This document shows positions 11,376 to 21,694 of a stretch of 64,000 bases of DNA, in pieces. Made by a program: the position numbers and the translations under genes. The stretch is from Trichosphaerium sp. ATCC 40318 (Eukaryota; Discosea; Flabellinia; Trichosidae), in NCBI GenBank assembly GCA_038496445.1, contig JALMLS010000299.1, forward strand, positions 186,001 to 250,000, in the 5' to 3' direction. Within the stretch, counting starts at the first letter, position 1, and each line of letters begins with the position of its first letter. A model generated the notes under the pieces. The model was not told where the DNA came from, made no database searches, and saw nothing but the letters and a program-made list of their open reading frames with translations.

Positions 11376-12417
11376 CTAGCTCATGTAAGAACGATACCAA
11401 GACAAACTTGTTCGTACTTTATCAGACATAGACTTAGTCTGCTCCTTTAATGCACGTAGCTTACCAAACGCTTGTTCAAATCCTTCAGTAGAATCCAAAC
11501 CCATGAAAAAATCATTTGGCAGGAACGGATTTTCTGGAATAGAAGATGTGGTTGCAGGTTCGTCTCCACTGTTCAAGGACAGCCCTGCGAATAGCGAATC
11601 TACAGTTGCATCGTTTGAATCAGGGGGCTTATAATCCCCGGTGCTACCTTGTGCCGGAGCGTCGTCTAATGGGCTCTGTTAGGCAAGACTCGATTGCATC
11701 TCAGTTTACCTTGAATTGGTCGAGCTGTTGTTTTGTAAGCCATATTCTCCCACATGTTGGCACTCAGAGCCTCTATAACACGATCTAAACCATACTTCTC
11801 CTTGCTTGATTCTGTAAGAAGAGTTAGGATATAACAATAGAGTTACAGCTACCTTGACTGCCATCCACGTGCAAAGGCACAATCTCAAAGCCGTTATCAA
11901 AGCACCTTTAATTGTTTAGCAACATGTCATTCTACAAAAAGGCAGTACCAGCTTCTAATTGTTTTTCCTGGCTCGCTCTGAAGTGAGGGCTCATTAGGGG
12001 TTATAATAACACGTATTGATGGGTTGTGTTTTGTGATAAAATCTTGCCATGTTTTTAGCACGCTGCAATCCTAGTTTGAAAGTTTATCTCAAGCTCACCC
12101 TAAATGCTTACCTCTGACTCGTTCATCACAATGAGTATACCATCAGTAAATGGACCTTGGCTATTTACGCGTTGAGAATCCTCTAAACTTGCTTCTTTAC
12201 CCGTGTATAGTACAATCTGAGCGTCATAGTACTTGGTGTGTAAATTAAGAGAGCATTTGTCCCAACCGTCAGATTTTAACCAATGGCTTGGTTGTCCTTG
12301 GAGCATATCTACGCGGGTAAGTGGTACTCGGCTTGTAAGCATCGCACTTTCTATGTGAGCCTTTCGTATTGTATAATTGCTTCCTACTACTAACACCATG
12401 TTGCGAGGTTGTTCCAT
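11376..12417 (-). CDS. Alpha/gamma-adaptin-binding protein p34 (AAGAB) homologue
   Basis: AAGAB/p34 is a cytosolic chaperone that stabilises alpha- and gamma-adaptin during AP-1/AP-2 assembly. The N-terminus from ATG 12417 (MEQPRNMVLVVGSNYTIRKA) is a GTPase-like Rossmann start without a P-loop. It continues to NLHTKYYDAQIVLYTG, matching the family's 'xxxKYYxAxIxL' strand, then GPFTDGILIVMNESE, LKTWQDFITKHNPSIRV and FDNGFEIVPLHVDGS. The C-terminal helix FEQAFGKLRALKEQTKSMSD corresponds to the p34 dimerisation helix (family pattern F..LF.KL..MK..A..L). The start was set at 12417 because it opens the domain and a plus-strand gene begins 86 bp upstream. Confidence 0.72.
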
Positions 12418-12503
12418 AGTTGCGTTAATTTGTTTAAACAAAATTTGAAAAAGATGTTGAAAGACGTCCATGAAAGTCTCAATAATTGCACTGAACAACA
12501 AAA
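12418..12503. promoter_or_regulatory. Short divergent promoter, AAGAB-like / ependymin-like genes
   Basis: Only 86 bp separate the start codons of two oppositely oriented genes, so both 5' leaders and any core promoter must lie here. No TATA box is obvious. Inferred from gene positions only. Confidence 0.4.
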
Positions 12504-13464
12504 ATGCGCGCAGGGTAACGTTACCACTGCATTGTAGATTTGTTGACTCTCTGTAGGACTCTAGCGTTTTCTGTTGTATTAATAATTATTACAATCCTAT
12601 TTGTTGTATTGTCCGTAATACAAGCCAAACCAAAAATTCCGAAAGGCAAAAAATATACAGTATATTTTGTTTCTGACCTAAGGTAGATTTTTCTGGCGTG
12701 GTTGTCGTTACGGAGTGGAGTACAACAGATGTCAAAACGCCGTACGTGCCGTTTTTCGTTCGGGCTGCTCGTACACGCCAAACAACGCTACATCACGATA
12801 TACGCTATATAACAGTCATGTTTGAATCGTTATTAGTAATTAACATATTTTAGCGCAATAGTTTACAACGTCACATACTCATGGACTGATGAAGTACTCC
12901 GATTCTCAAACACAACAACTACAATTACGCACATGTATGCTCAAGTAAGATTGTTAATCACGTTTTTTATGTAACTCACCCAAAAAAATCAGGGTGTAAC
13001 TTATACGGTTGTTAATAATACGTGCAATACACTGTCATTAACAGAAGATCAGCCTTTGTTCTGGATACCAACTGACTCGAGTTGGAGAGGTATTTTAGAA
13101 AACAAGGTTTTGCAAGGCGTTAATAAACTCTTGTTTAGGAGCTCAACTGCTTACTCGTTACTCATCTGAAAAAGAAGAAATCGTATCTATGGAAGAAGCT
13201 GAGCGGTGGATTTACACAATAGACGCCAAGATAGTGACAGAGTACTACATAACCTATGTTGAAAATTATGTCGTACGTTCTACAATCTGTTGACACTAAT
13301 CCTAACGAAAAATAGACTGAACAACGTGAACCTCAGCTCCAGCAAATCCTCATTAGATACAGAGATCCTGATGTTGAAAACCGGATATTGCAGTATGACT
13401 TCTACAACGTAGTTTCAAGTATTGTTGCAGAAAATGTGCAAAAGCCTCCGCAGTGTGTTATGTA
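12504..13464 (+). CDS. Ependymin-related secreted protein
   Basis: Ependymin-related proteins are secreted glycoproteins with a lipid-binding LolA-like fold. A tiny first exon (12504-12514) splices over 12515-12556 into TLAFSVVLIIITILFVVLS, a signal peptide. Later exons carry the family layout: VYNVTYSWTDEVLRFSNTTT (the 'YD..NxRvR' region), GVTYTVVNNTCNTLSL, PLFWIPTDSSWRGAQLL, and the diagnostic C-terminus LQYDFYNVVSSI ... KPPQCVM, matching 'FYNV..GI.....F.PP.C'. The exon near 12723-12765 is the least certain. N-glycosylation sites (NVT, NTT, NNT) fit secretion. The antisense frames here gave a false gene. The stop is TAG at 13462-13464. Confidence 0.72.
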
Positions 13465-13624
13465 GAGACAAAGGCTTGGTTGCTGGTCATGCAAGATTAT
13501 ACACGTGCTAATCGCTCGCGAGTCGTTTGAGCGGTTGCTAGATGGAAAGAAAGAGAAAGAGGAACGTACGCCGGTTACTGTACATATTTACTCCAAACAA
13601 AAAACAAAAATAAAGTTGAACCTT

Positions 13625-14672
13625 CTAGCAACAACCTCCTTTCTTCCTTGGCTTGAATCCATACCTAGAATAAATGATATGTAAAGAGGAATTATATTAG
13701 ATAAAACGTACTGTCCATCAGCACCACCTGGAAAGGCACTATAGTGCTTCTGCGCATTATCTTCTACAATATGTAAATAGTTATGAATATGAGACTTAGT
13801 CGTTACCGGGAAATGAATCAGCCAGCGTCGAGAAGAGTTCTTTAACGTTTTCTCCTGGACATATTTAAATAGTGTTAAAGCGATTTTATGTACCAGTTTT
13901 TGCACTTGTCTCAAAGAACAAATCGACTTCATAGTTTTCTGCAAGTGCTCTTCCATCCTTTTCTAAGACTTCGCGTTCATCCTCTCTATCCACCTTGTTC
14001 CCGACTGTAGCGTAGTAAGCAACAAGACTTCACTTACATTACTATACCCAAAACCAAGACACCTCGTATTTTTGCATCGTTGTAGTACTTTGTCATCTCC
14101 TTCAACCACACTTTGGCTCCATTGAAAGATCTACTCAAAGTTAATAAAATGTAATGTTTACACATGCCAACAATTTGTTTGTTATGTCGTATAGAACAAT
14201 CGCAGCGTCAGAATCCCTGTAGTACAAAGGAGCCAAACTGTGGTAGCGTTCCTACTACAATAAAAATACATATGCTTAAAGTATGGACTACCTGTCCTGC
14301 AGTGTCCTAACGGAGTTGTTAGTTTTTTTGGGGTTGTTTATACTATCACGTTACCCAAATATCGAGCTTTACTGCTTTGTCGCCCACAGCTACAGTTTGA
14401 GGCTACGAGGGGTTATTTTCAAATAAATCAACTCCATTTGCAAAATGCCACGTGCTACAGGCTTTTTATGTATTCGTACGTGGAAAGCAGCACCAATAGT
14501 GGGCGGCATGGCCTCAACAAACTCTTTTTGTAGAAAGTGGTACACTATTGATGTTTTACCCGTTGAGCATTCTCCAAGGAGGACTACACCTATTTAACCA
14601 AAGTGGTGATAACGCACTTGCAGTACCAACTTTTTTGGACTGACACGTGGTGAAGCTTTCCTGTCTCTTCAT
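13625..14672 (-). CDS. Rab5-like small GTPase
   Basis: Rab5-type GTPases direct early endosome fusion. From ATG 14672 ([20 protein letters not shown]) the spliced protein shows P-loop GECSTGKT, switch [17 protein letters not shown], switch [27 protein letters not shown], base-recognition GNKVD and [14 protein letters not shown]. The last exon reads KPRKKGGCC, a double-Cys geranylgeranylation signal. DTAGQ is encoded alone by a 15-nt microexon (14292-14306). The 'IGAAF' effector loop points to the Rab5/21/22 group. The stop is TAG at 13625-13627; an alternative frame over the last exon would remove the CC tail and is rejected. Confidence 0.9.
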
Positions 14673-14730
14673 GCTAAGGAGTACAATTGGCTAACTGTAT
14701 TATTTGCTTTTGACTTTTGCGTACTCAAGA

Positions 14731-14984
14731 TTACTTAGTGTCAAATCCACTCAAGTGTAGCGTCGAATCGTCCCTTTGTGCGATTTGTGGCTTTTTGAAG
14801 TGATCTTCAACAAAATGGGATCGCGGATCGTGAAAAACATTAATTCTAGATCCTATACCTGTACGTTTACAAGACCATGAACAAGCGTATTTGTAGTACT
14901 TAGGTGTGGATTTCAATAAAGGAAATGCAAACTCGGCTCATTTCGCAAGAAAACAAACATTTTGGCATCAACACAGTTGCGCAT
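14731..14984 (-). CDS. Small 70-residue protein of unknown function
   Basis: A 38-nt intron (GTGTTG..ATGAG) joins a short first exon (MRN) to an exon that reads SEFAFPLLKSTPKYYKYACS, then TGIGSRINVFHDPRSHFVED, ending SGFDTK. The protein has no signal peptide or low-complexity tract and reads like a folded or conserved peptide. The first exon is only ten bases, so the start is uncertain, and an ATG inside another frame is possible. I recognise no family. It sits directly upstream of the Rab gene on the same strand. Confidence 0.45.
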
Positions 14985-15019
14985 ACATGCACAGGCCTGT
15001 TTCAATTTATTTCTATAAG

Positions 15020-15277
15020 TTACTTGCTATACTTTGAGTATCCATTGCCAGAGTTGTAGTACGATGACCCATCAGAGTTTTGATAGTAATACGAACCATT
15101 GCTGTTTGAATAATGGTAATTGTTACCTCCAGATCCAGAATTACCAGAACCGGAGCGGTAAGTGTTGCCAGATGAGTTTTCGCCTTTGTAGCTGTATGAG
15201 TTCCCGTAGCTTCCACTTTTGCCGTTGTCGCCGCTGTATTGAGATCCGTACCCACTGTTTCCTCTGCTGTTACTCAT
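15020..15277 (-). CDS. Gly/Ser/Tyr/Asn-rich low-complexity protein, 85 aa
   Basis: A single uninterrupted frame from ATG 15277 (MSNSRGNSGYGSQYSGDNGK) to a TAA at 15020. It is built almost entirely of G, S, Y and N with a few K and D residues (SGSGNSGSGGNNYHYSN, SYYYQNSDGSSYYNSGNGY). There is no signal peptide. Such prion-like compositions occur in RNA-binding or condensate-forming proteins and in some structural proteins, but there is no RNA-binding domain here. It could be a very small real protein or one exon of a longer one; no upstream exon was found. Confidence 0.5.
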   Translation of the reverse strand: MSNSRGNSGYGSQYSGDNGKSGSYGNSYSYKGENSSGNTYRSGSGNSGSGGNNYHYSNSNGSYYYQNSDGSSYYNSGNGYSKYSK

Positions 15278-15646
15278 GTTTGCACTTGTTTTGTTTATTT
15301 TACGCGTTGACGTGGCTTAAACTCAGGACAAAGGAATTGTGAAGCTTATGTCCTTCTCAGAGAAGGAGGGAAGGTTCGACAGTCGTTGTAGGGTAATAGT
15401 TCTGTTTATTATTCAAGCGTTTCAAAAACTGCTATTTACGGATAAGGAAGCTTAATAAATTCGCATAGAGATGACTATTCAATAGCAAGATAGACGTCTC
15501 TCATGGACTAATCCAGTTCGTTCATACTAACGTACTAGTTAGCCTGTATAAGATATTAACTACTATATTTGCAGAATCACAAACAAAAAGTACATTCGAC
15601 AGATACCTTAATACTTTATTTGAGTTGTGTCAGTACAGATTGAGTG
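15278..15646. other. Intergenic spacer
   Basis: This 369-bp interval lies between two minus-strand genes. I see an A/T-rich stretch with no supported exon, RNA gene or repeat. It should hold the promoter of the low-complexity gene and the 3' end of the M28-like gene's neighbour. Confidence 0.4.
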
Positions 15647-16572
15647 TTACTTTTCGAACATGTCAACAACACCATTAGCAATCATAGCTACCCAGGTAGT
15701 GTTAGGCATGAAACCAATTTGTAGATTACGTTGAGGAGACATATCAGTAAGCTCCAAGATTGGAATGTTCTTCAACCAAAACGGTCCATTAATAGACAAA
15801 CACAGTCCCATCAAAGGACCTTGAGTGCATATAGATGAAGCTGGATATGGTAAAGAGAACGGATACATTTTAACTCCGTAAAGAGACATTATTCCTTCCA
15901 TATCCTTAGCGATAGAAGTAGAATTCAAGTCTGCAAATCCGGCTATGAAATTACCTCTAAACCCATCTTCTTTGATCATTTCATAGGTGGCTGGTAGTAG
16001 CTGAGAAAACGATTCAGGGATATTGGCTGATCCAACAGTATCGTTAAAATTAGCTATTTCATGGAGGTTTATACCCACGTGATTTTGTCAAGGAAAGGAA
16101 AATTGTCAACAAAATAAGCAGCTCCAGGAGGCAACAACTTTCCGCAAGAATCATCTATGAATACCAAAAAAACGCCTGGGAGTCCAGCGAGCTCTGTGAT
16201 TTCCAAAGCTGCACCTATTCCAGCAGCATTGTCATCAATGCCTCCAGGGTTTAGGGCGTATCCTGGAGTTCCAGTGCAGCGTGGCTGATAATGAACCATT
16301 AGAATACATATCTGTCGTAATTTCTCCAGAGTATGCCACTATATTGTTAAAAGGTCCTGGCTACGCTCGTGGTGTATTTGTACGATTTGAGTTGGGATAA
16401 GATAATTTTTTGTTTTGGCTACAACTGTTTTAAAACCAGGGTCATCAGGACATACGGCGTCGCTTGAGATATCAGTGATCGTGTTTTGAATCGCATAGCT
16501 TGTTACTTGTTACTTGCCCAAGGGCATTGTAAAAAGCAGAACGATTAGAATGTAAACGAGTGTTTGCTTCAT
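15647..16572 (-). CDS. Secreted M28-like (aminopeptidase-fold) protein, probably inactive
   Basis: The start at 16572 reads MKQTLVYILIVLLFTMPLGK, a signal peptide. Downstream segments match the M28 zinc-peptidase scaffold: NNIVAYSGEITTD ('NViaxixG'), ILMVHYQP ('gaHyD'), NPGGIDDNAAGIGAALEI ('GxxDNxxG'), VFLVFIDDSCGKL ('fxxxExxGlxGS') and GPFWLKNIPILELTD ('sDHxpFxxxxIPxl'). One Asp of the DDNAAG motif remains, but the Asp after HY is Gln, the Glu-Glu pair is Asp-Ser, and the last zinc His is Asn. Hydrolysis is therefore unlikely. Around 16300-16320 the frames of consecutive motifs do not connect by a normal intron, so the N-terminal model is uncertain and a frameshift is possible. Confidence 0.6.
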
Positions 16573-17261
16573 GTTGTTAATACCAGTGAATGCTGTGAAG
16601 TAGAATTTCGGAATAACAAAAAGATGGCTCACGTGATATTTTTGCAACTACGGGCGAGTGTGCGCCAATAGCGAACCAATAGTGCTCAATAGCTGGCATT
16701 CTCAACAAATTCTTCGGTAGCGACGAATATGGGCAAATATTTAGTCGACACAACCTAGTCCACTTTTTTTACTACCACACAGAAGCCGCTATATATTGAC
16801 ATCGTCTCTTAAAGTCCTGGCGGTTTGAAATAAAAGATGAAGCATTCTTTAGGAGAATCAGCAAAAACCTTAAGTTCTTCAGTGTTAAGCCCTCACGACA
16901 AGCGGTAAAAAACTACTGGAGCACCTGTTTACGCCAGCTAAGGTGTAAGAGGGCATTTTAACCAGCAATGGTCAGACAAAAATTAAGAAACGCGTAAGAG
17001 AACGAAATAAAGACCTGAGCCGCGTGGTTGTAGTTAATTTCACTAAAGGGGTAGCTTTTAGTTACTTTTTCGCCTTGAATAGTCTCTCCGCGCAAAAGAT
17101 CACCAACAAACAACATCACCAAGGCGGAAACCTAACCGCTTTGCATTATGGACCCTTATTACAATAACAACTGAGAATCAAAGCTATGGGAAAGACAAAG
17201 ATAACGAAACGTACAATGAACAAAATAGTTAATTATATTTACAAAAATTGGTAGGAACACA
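16573..17261. other. Gene-poor interval, no confident gene
   Basis: About 690 bp between two minus-strand genes. On the plus strand an ATG at 16838 opens MKHSLGESAKTLSSSVLSPH, followed by fragments such as KKRVRERNKDLSR in another frame near 16980. I could not join them with a credible intron. One CACGTG lies near 16632. Treated as intergenic with an unresolved possible small gene. Confidence 0.4.
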
Positions 17262-18377
17262 TCAATTATTTGGACGGCATGACTGGTAGACAGTATCCAC
17301 AGTAACTCGCTTTCTTTTCTTACCAACCGGGAAATACGTCTTCACGAATTTTTCTTTGGACACTGTCATCTGGTTGTGAAGATCCTCTGTATTGGTATTG
17401 GCAATATCCAACGCTTCTCTGTACTCGCCAACCAATTGTAGCAGTACCGCTTCATCTTTCGCATAGTGTTGGTTCTCTAATAATAACCTCGCTTTTTCTT
17501 GTTCCAGTTGTTGTATTTGTGCGAATAAAGCTGTGTTTCTATTTCGACATTTAAGGAGCGTGGCATCCTTGTGTTCTAGTCTCTCCTTTTGTTTGTCGAT
17601 AATTTCGTTCGCTTTTGTGACGCGGGATTCGTACGCAGCGAAGGCCTTCGCGGTAAGTTGCTGGTTTTCTTTAACAGATGCCTAAATTTACCGTTAGTGG
17701 TAAAACACGATGTATTTATCATCAACTACGAGGTTTGTCAGTTTTTTTTTCGTTTTGATCAGATGCTTGGATTTTGGCGCGAAAAAAAAAAGTGACGTCA
17801 AATTTGTAGAAAAACGCGCAGCATCTACTGCAGTTTCAAACTCAAAAAAACTGGCTAACGTTCGTTTTGAAGAAAAAAAAAAAGTGGATAACTCTAACTA
17901 CGACAAACGAAAGCCGTGTTCCCATTAACGACATTACTGTAAGGTAGTGGATATCCCAATAGCGCCTGCCTTTCCGAACACAGCGAATTAAGCTGATACG
18001 TTGGTCTGTAGCAGTACGTTTCTCCAGACACCACACCCAGTAACCAAGATAAATGAAGTTTTTATGATGCTAAGCACTTGCTGTCGCCGTCTAAAGGGCA
18101 CTTACCCCTCCTGGGGCAGGGGTGTCACATTGGATTAAGCTGAAGCTTATTGGCATCACCAACGCGTCTCCGGGAGCACTGCAACCCAGTTCAAAGCCGA
18201 TGTACGTAAAAACTCATTTTCTTGAAAACGCTTTTGTAGAGAGAGTATGATACTACTACGTGCCTTTAGTTCTGCAACATTGCTTTCAACCTTGTAACGC
18301 ATCCGAAATTTTGCTATTTGTGCATTCGAAGCAGTGATTGCGGAAAGAAGGTCTGGAAGTGTTGTTGCGTTGGCCAT
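17262..18377 (-). CDS. Coiled-coil protein of unknown function
   Basis: The start at 18377 reads MANATTLPDLLSAITASNAQ. It is followed by charged helices (FRMRYKVESNVAELKARSSI) and, after poorly resolved middle exons between about 17690 and 18160, a long coiled-coil exon (VTKANEIIDKQKERLEHKDA, ALFAQIQQLEQEKARLLLEN). The end is basic, FPVGKKRKRVTVDTVYQS, with a TGA at 17262-17264. The last exon (about 17262-17681) is strong; the middle is marked by poly-T/poly-A tracts and several possible introns. The KKRKR cluster could be a nuclear signal. No family was recognised. Confidence 0.5.
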
Positions 18378-19041
18378 GTGGATAATTAATTGAGAAATAA
18401 TCAGTTTGACCGTGGCGGGAACGTTTTTGGCGGCGAAATAGCTTTTGCTTTCCAAAAGGATACAAAATGTAATTAGACGCCAACAAACGAACTTTGTCCA
18501 AATTTTATCCCTTATCTTGGCCAAAATTATCCTAACTTCATGTAGTTAGTACTACTGTAGTTTAAATTCGTCGCCTGTTCGTAACCTTACACTGACTTGG
18601 CCTGCATTGTGACGCTAGAGCTAAGAGTCAGGCTTAAAACCTATTCGAGAAAAATGTTGCCTTTAAGAATAAGACCAAATTCACACATTTTGCGCTTCAC
18701 GCCTAGTATTTGACAGTGGTTGTCAAGTAACATCATAATGCAAGAACTTCGTCGTATCGACCAAAGTTCTAAGCCTACTCTGTTGAGTAAAAACTAAAAT
18801 TGGCCAAGAATGAATAACTAGCTGCTAACGAGTTGTCATGTTTAGTGAAATCATTTCGACCATATTGCGAATTACCATGTTAGTAACATCTTTAACTCTA
18901 CGAGCGTCAAGTGCATAGTGGTCTTAAATGAGGTTTTTGGTGCCTGTTGTAAGAGAGGAACTATTTAGACGTAACAAAGTCATCGCGAGTTTATTGTTCT
19001 ATTAAAAACTTTTTTACTTCTTTATGTTGCTTTTATTACAC
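18378..19041. other. Intergenic spacer
   Basis: About 660 bp of A/T-rich sequence between two minus-strand genes. Only short frames were found, none joinable into a protein. It contains AATAAA-like elements downstream of the NECAP-BTB gene. I see no repeat or RNA gene. Confidence 0.45.
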
Positions 19042-21461
19042 TCAAAAAGTAGCTTGGGTGAGAATACGTTGTACACGCACTGAGTTAAACTTAGTTGCAA
19101 GTTCATTCAGTTGGCTAAAGTTTCTTCGTGTAATTCTTGTTGACAGATACTTTTCGAGCTTATCAATAAATGCGGACTTGCTCTTAGAAATACCAGTATT
19201 GTCGCAATCGATAATAAATGCAGTAGCCTTGTAAGCATCTAAAGAGCCCTAATATAGTTTAGAAGATTGCCACAAAGAAAAACTGAACGCACATCTGATA
19301 AGCTTGACTCTATACAGCTGATACAAACTTGCCTGCAAGAAGAAATTAAAAAAAAACTGTTCGTAATAATCTCCGCGTACAGTAGTTCTGGTTGGTTGTT
19401 AACATGTGAGAAACGCATCACGTCCATAGCGTATTCAGTGTCTATAGATTTATAATTAAAGTAGAGATAGCGAAGCACAGCTTCGAATGCTTCATAGCTC
19501 ATAGTCCCGTAAGAAGCTGGTAGCTTCATAATTTGATCTAATCCATCAGCTCCTTTAAGTTGTTAATGACGTTAGTCCTACAAGAATATTTTACGTACTA
19601 GTCTGGATTTGTTTCAAGTTTTTATCTTCAAATAGTCCAGCCAATTGCTTATTGCGACACCATATGTACTTGTGGAAGTTTACGTCTATGACGTCAAAAC
19701 TAATGGTAATATCTGCTCCTGTACGTAACTCGTACAATTTCTGGTGAATGGCTTAGTGCACCGCGCATAGTCTGGAAGTGAGACGAACCTGAAAATCTGC
19801 GGCCATTGTGTCTTTGATAGTAATAGTTTTCTTGGCGATTGGTTTGTATTGTGCTTGATTTGTATTAACCTCAAGCACCACCTACAAAAGAGATTACAAA
19901 GAAACCTAACTCTTAATTGCAGTACCGCCTGAAATGTTTCAAACCCAAGAATTTTACTACCATCTTTGTTACCAAGGAAAGCAACAAAATTGCTGTAAAT
20001 AGCATCCATACAAATGCTCTCGATATCTTTTTCTTTCAATTGCATTGCAAACTTGAGAACGCTATTGAATATAAGCTACAATTACAGGGTCGTACGACAA
20101 AAAATAGGACGTACGCATGGACATTGCCTGCGTCAATTGTAGTTTGAAGGTGTACTTCAATAATCTGTACCAAGCGTTGTATGTCATACATTTTGGCAGT
20201 ATGTGCTAGTAGTACCAGAGACTCTGGTCGCCATTTATCAAAAGCAATACCCCCCGTGTATATATATTCTAGTACACCAAGCATAGCAGAATACTGCACC
20301 TTACTAGTTAAGAATAACTGCTTCAAATTACGCTTCTTCTTTTCTTTTGATTTTGTTTTTTGTATCTCTTTCTCAAATACAGCAGGACATCTAGCACGGA
20401 GCAAAGCTTCGTGGGCGTGTACTTCCTTTCCTTTACTAAAAACAAAATCCACATCGTTGTAGGTTTCATCGTTGAGAAGGTGTTGAAACGTAACTAGTAC
20501 AAAGATCAGCTTCAACAGTTTTCTGTGGGATATACATACCAGCACATGCTGCAAGATTACGCTCGCGCTTTACTCCTGCATCTAGCTTCGTCGCCTTTTT
20601 ACGAGACGATCGCATTAGACCTGCACGCCTTCCGCTACAATATTTTTACGCTTGAAACCTAACTGGAAGTTGACATACCTTGAAACCTGGCTAGAACCTT
20701 CATTATCACTACATATATTAGTACATTTCCTCCTTTTAGCCAAATAACATTTACGTACGCTTTGCTCCTGTAGGCACCAGCAAGACCTTGTAAAACAGTT
20801 CCCTTTGGATAGCGTGGTGGAGGTGCTACGCAACGTTAGTCCCTTTTTAAAAAGCATAGATGTCTTACGTTTAACAGGCCCAGTGAAACTTGGCTGACGC
20901 TGTACTTCTTGCGTCGGCCTAGGAGAGCCAAGAGCACTGAAGGACATTTGGCTAGAACACGTCAGAAAATGCATTCATTCAATTTGTAGTACACATACTT
21001 CAAACCAATAGCATCAGCTAGTTGTTTACCTTCCTCTCTAGTGTAGAACCCAATACCTACTTTGGCCGTTGCACCTTGTAGAAATGAGCGAAAACGGCTC
21101 TGAAATTCACCTAGCGAACCTTTTGGTCTAATTAAAAAGTAGCGTTTGCTGTCAATTGCCCTCTGGGGCATAGATTCGCTTATGGAAACCTCTGCATGTA
21201 CTTCGTCTGTTTGTAGTAAGTACCTAGTTAAACATAGCGAAACGAACCAGTTAGGCGATCTAATAGTTGAATACACTTGTCTCCTGACTTATCAACTACT
21301 GTGCAAATACCTGGCGCGTTTCAGCTTCGAGAACTCCGAAATAGCAGCGTACCGGCCCAAGCGTATTTAGATGTATTCCATTCAAGCGCACGAATGGCTG
21401 AGTCCGTTTGAGGGACGTTAGAGTACATGAAGCACTTAGGTATCTTCAAGAGTTGAGTCAT
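19042..21461 (-). CDS. NECAP-type PH domain fused to two BTB domains
   Basis: Exons from ATG 21461 spell a NECAP-like PH module that in known proteins binds adaptor ears and clathrin-coat partners: KIPKCFMYSNVPQTDSAIRA, SGDKCIQLLDRLT, DSKRYFLIRPKG and ATAKVGIGFYTREEGKQLAD. The frame continues through a Ser/Arg linker (KKATKLDAGVKRERNLAACA) into BTB 1 (YNDVDFVFSKGKEVHAHEAL, LGVLEYIYTGGIAFDKW). BTB 2 follows (LYELRTGADITISFDVIDVN, YEAFEAVLRYLYFNYKS). The C-terminus is RNFSQLNELATKFNSVRVQR, with a TGA at 19042. Every junction used keeps frame. BTB domains suggest oligomerisation or cullin-3 adaptor activity. The alternative is two adjacent genes with a missed stop, but no ATG-led break is needed. 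Confidence 0.7.
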
Positions 21462-21694
21462 TTTGCTAATAACAGTGAGCTACGCCTGCAGTGTCTTGAG
21501 TTACTTCTTGTTAAGGAAAGGCCAGTATAATCGCCCAATGGGCCGGTCCACACATTTCATTCTATCTTATCTTGACACTACATTTTTTTGAGCGAAAGTA
21601 CGCATTACGACACCATTTGTACACGATTCTTGATGTCATTTACAGTTTCTATTTAGAATCCAAAACCTAATACGGCATATAACAACACCAAGCG

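Noticed and set aside
12521-12781. A minus-strand frame resembling a TRAPP/sedlin subunit that splices in frame to the AAGAB-like gene
   Set aside because: It has no ATG, and the opposite strand carries a much better ependymin-related gene with a signal peptide and the family C-terminus. The antisense frame is a shadow.
13588-13680. Rab C-terminus in the frame ending FVFCLE
   Set aside because: The spliced frame gives KPRKKGGCC, the expected double-cysteine prenylation signal.
16838-17010. Possible small plus-strand gene starting MKHSLGESAKTLSSS
   Set aside because: The following fragments lie in different frames and no intron with sensible length and phase joins them.
19042-21461. Treating the NECAP-like and BTB parts as two genes
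   Set aside because: All exon junctions between them keep phase and no stop, poly(A) signal or new ATG is required. It remains the main alternative and is listed as such.
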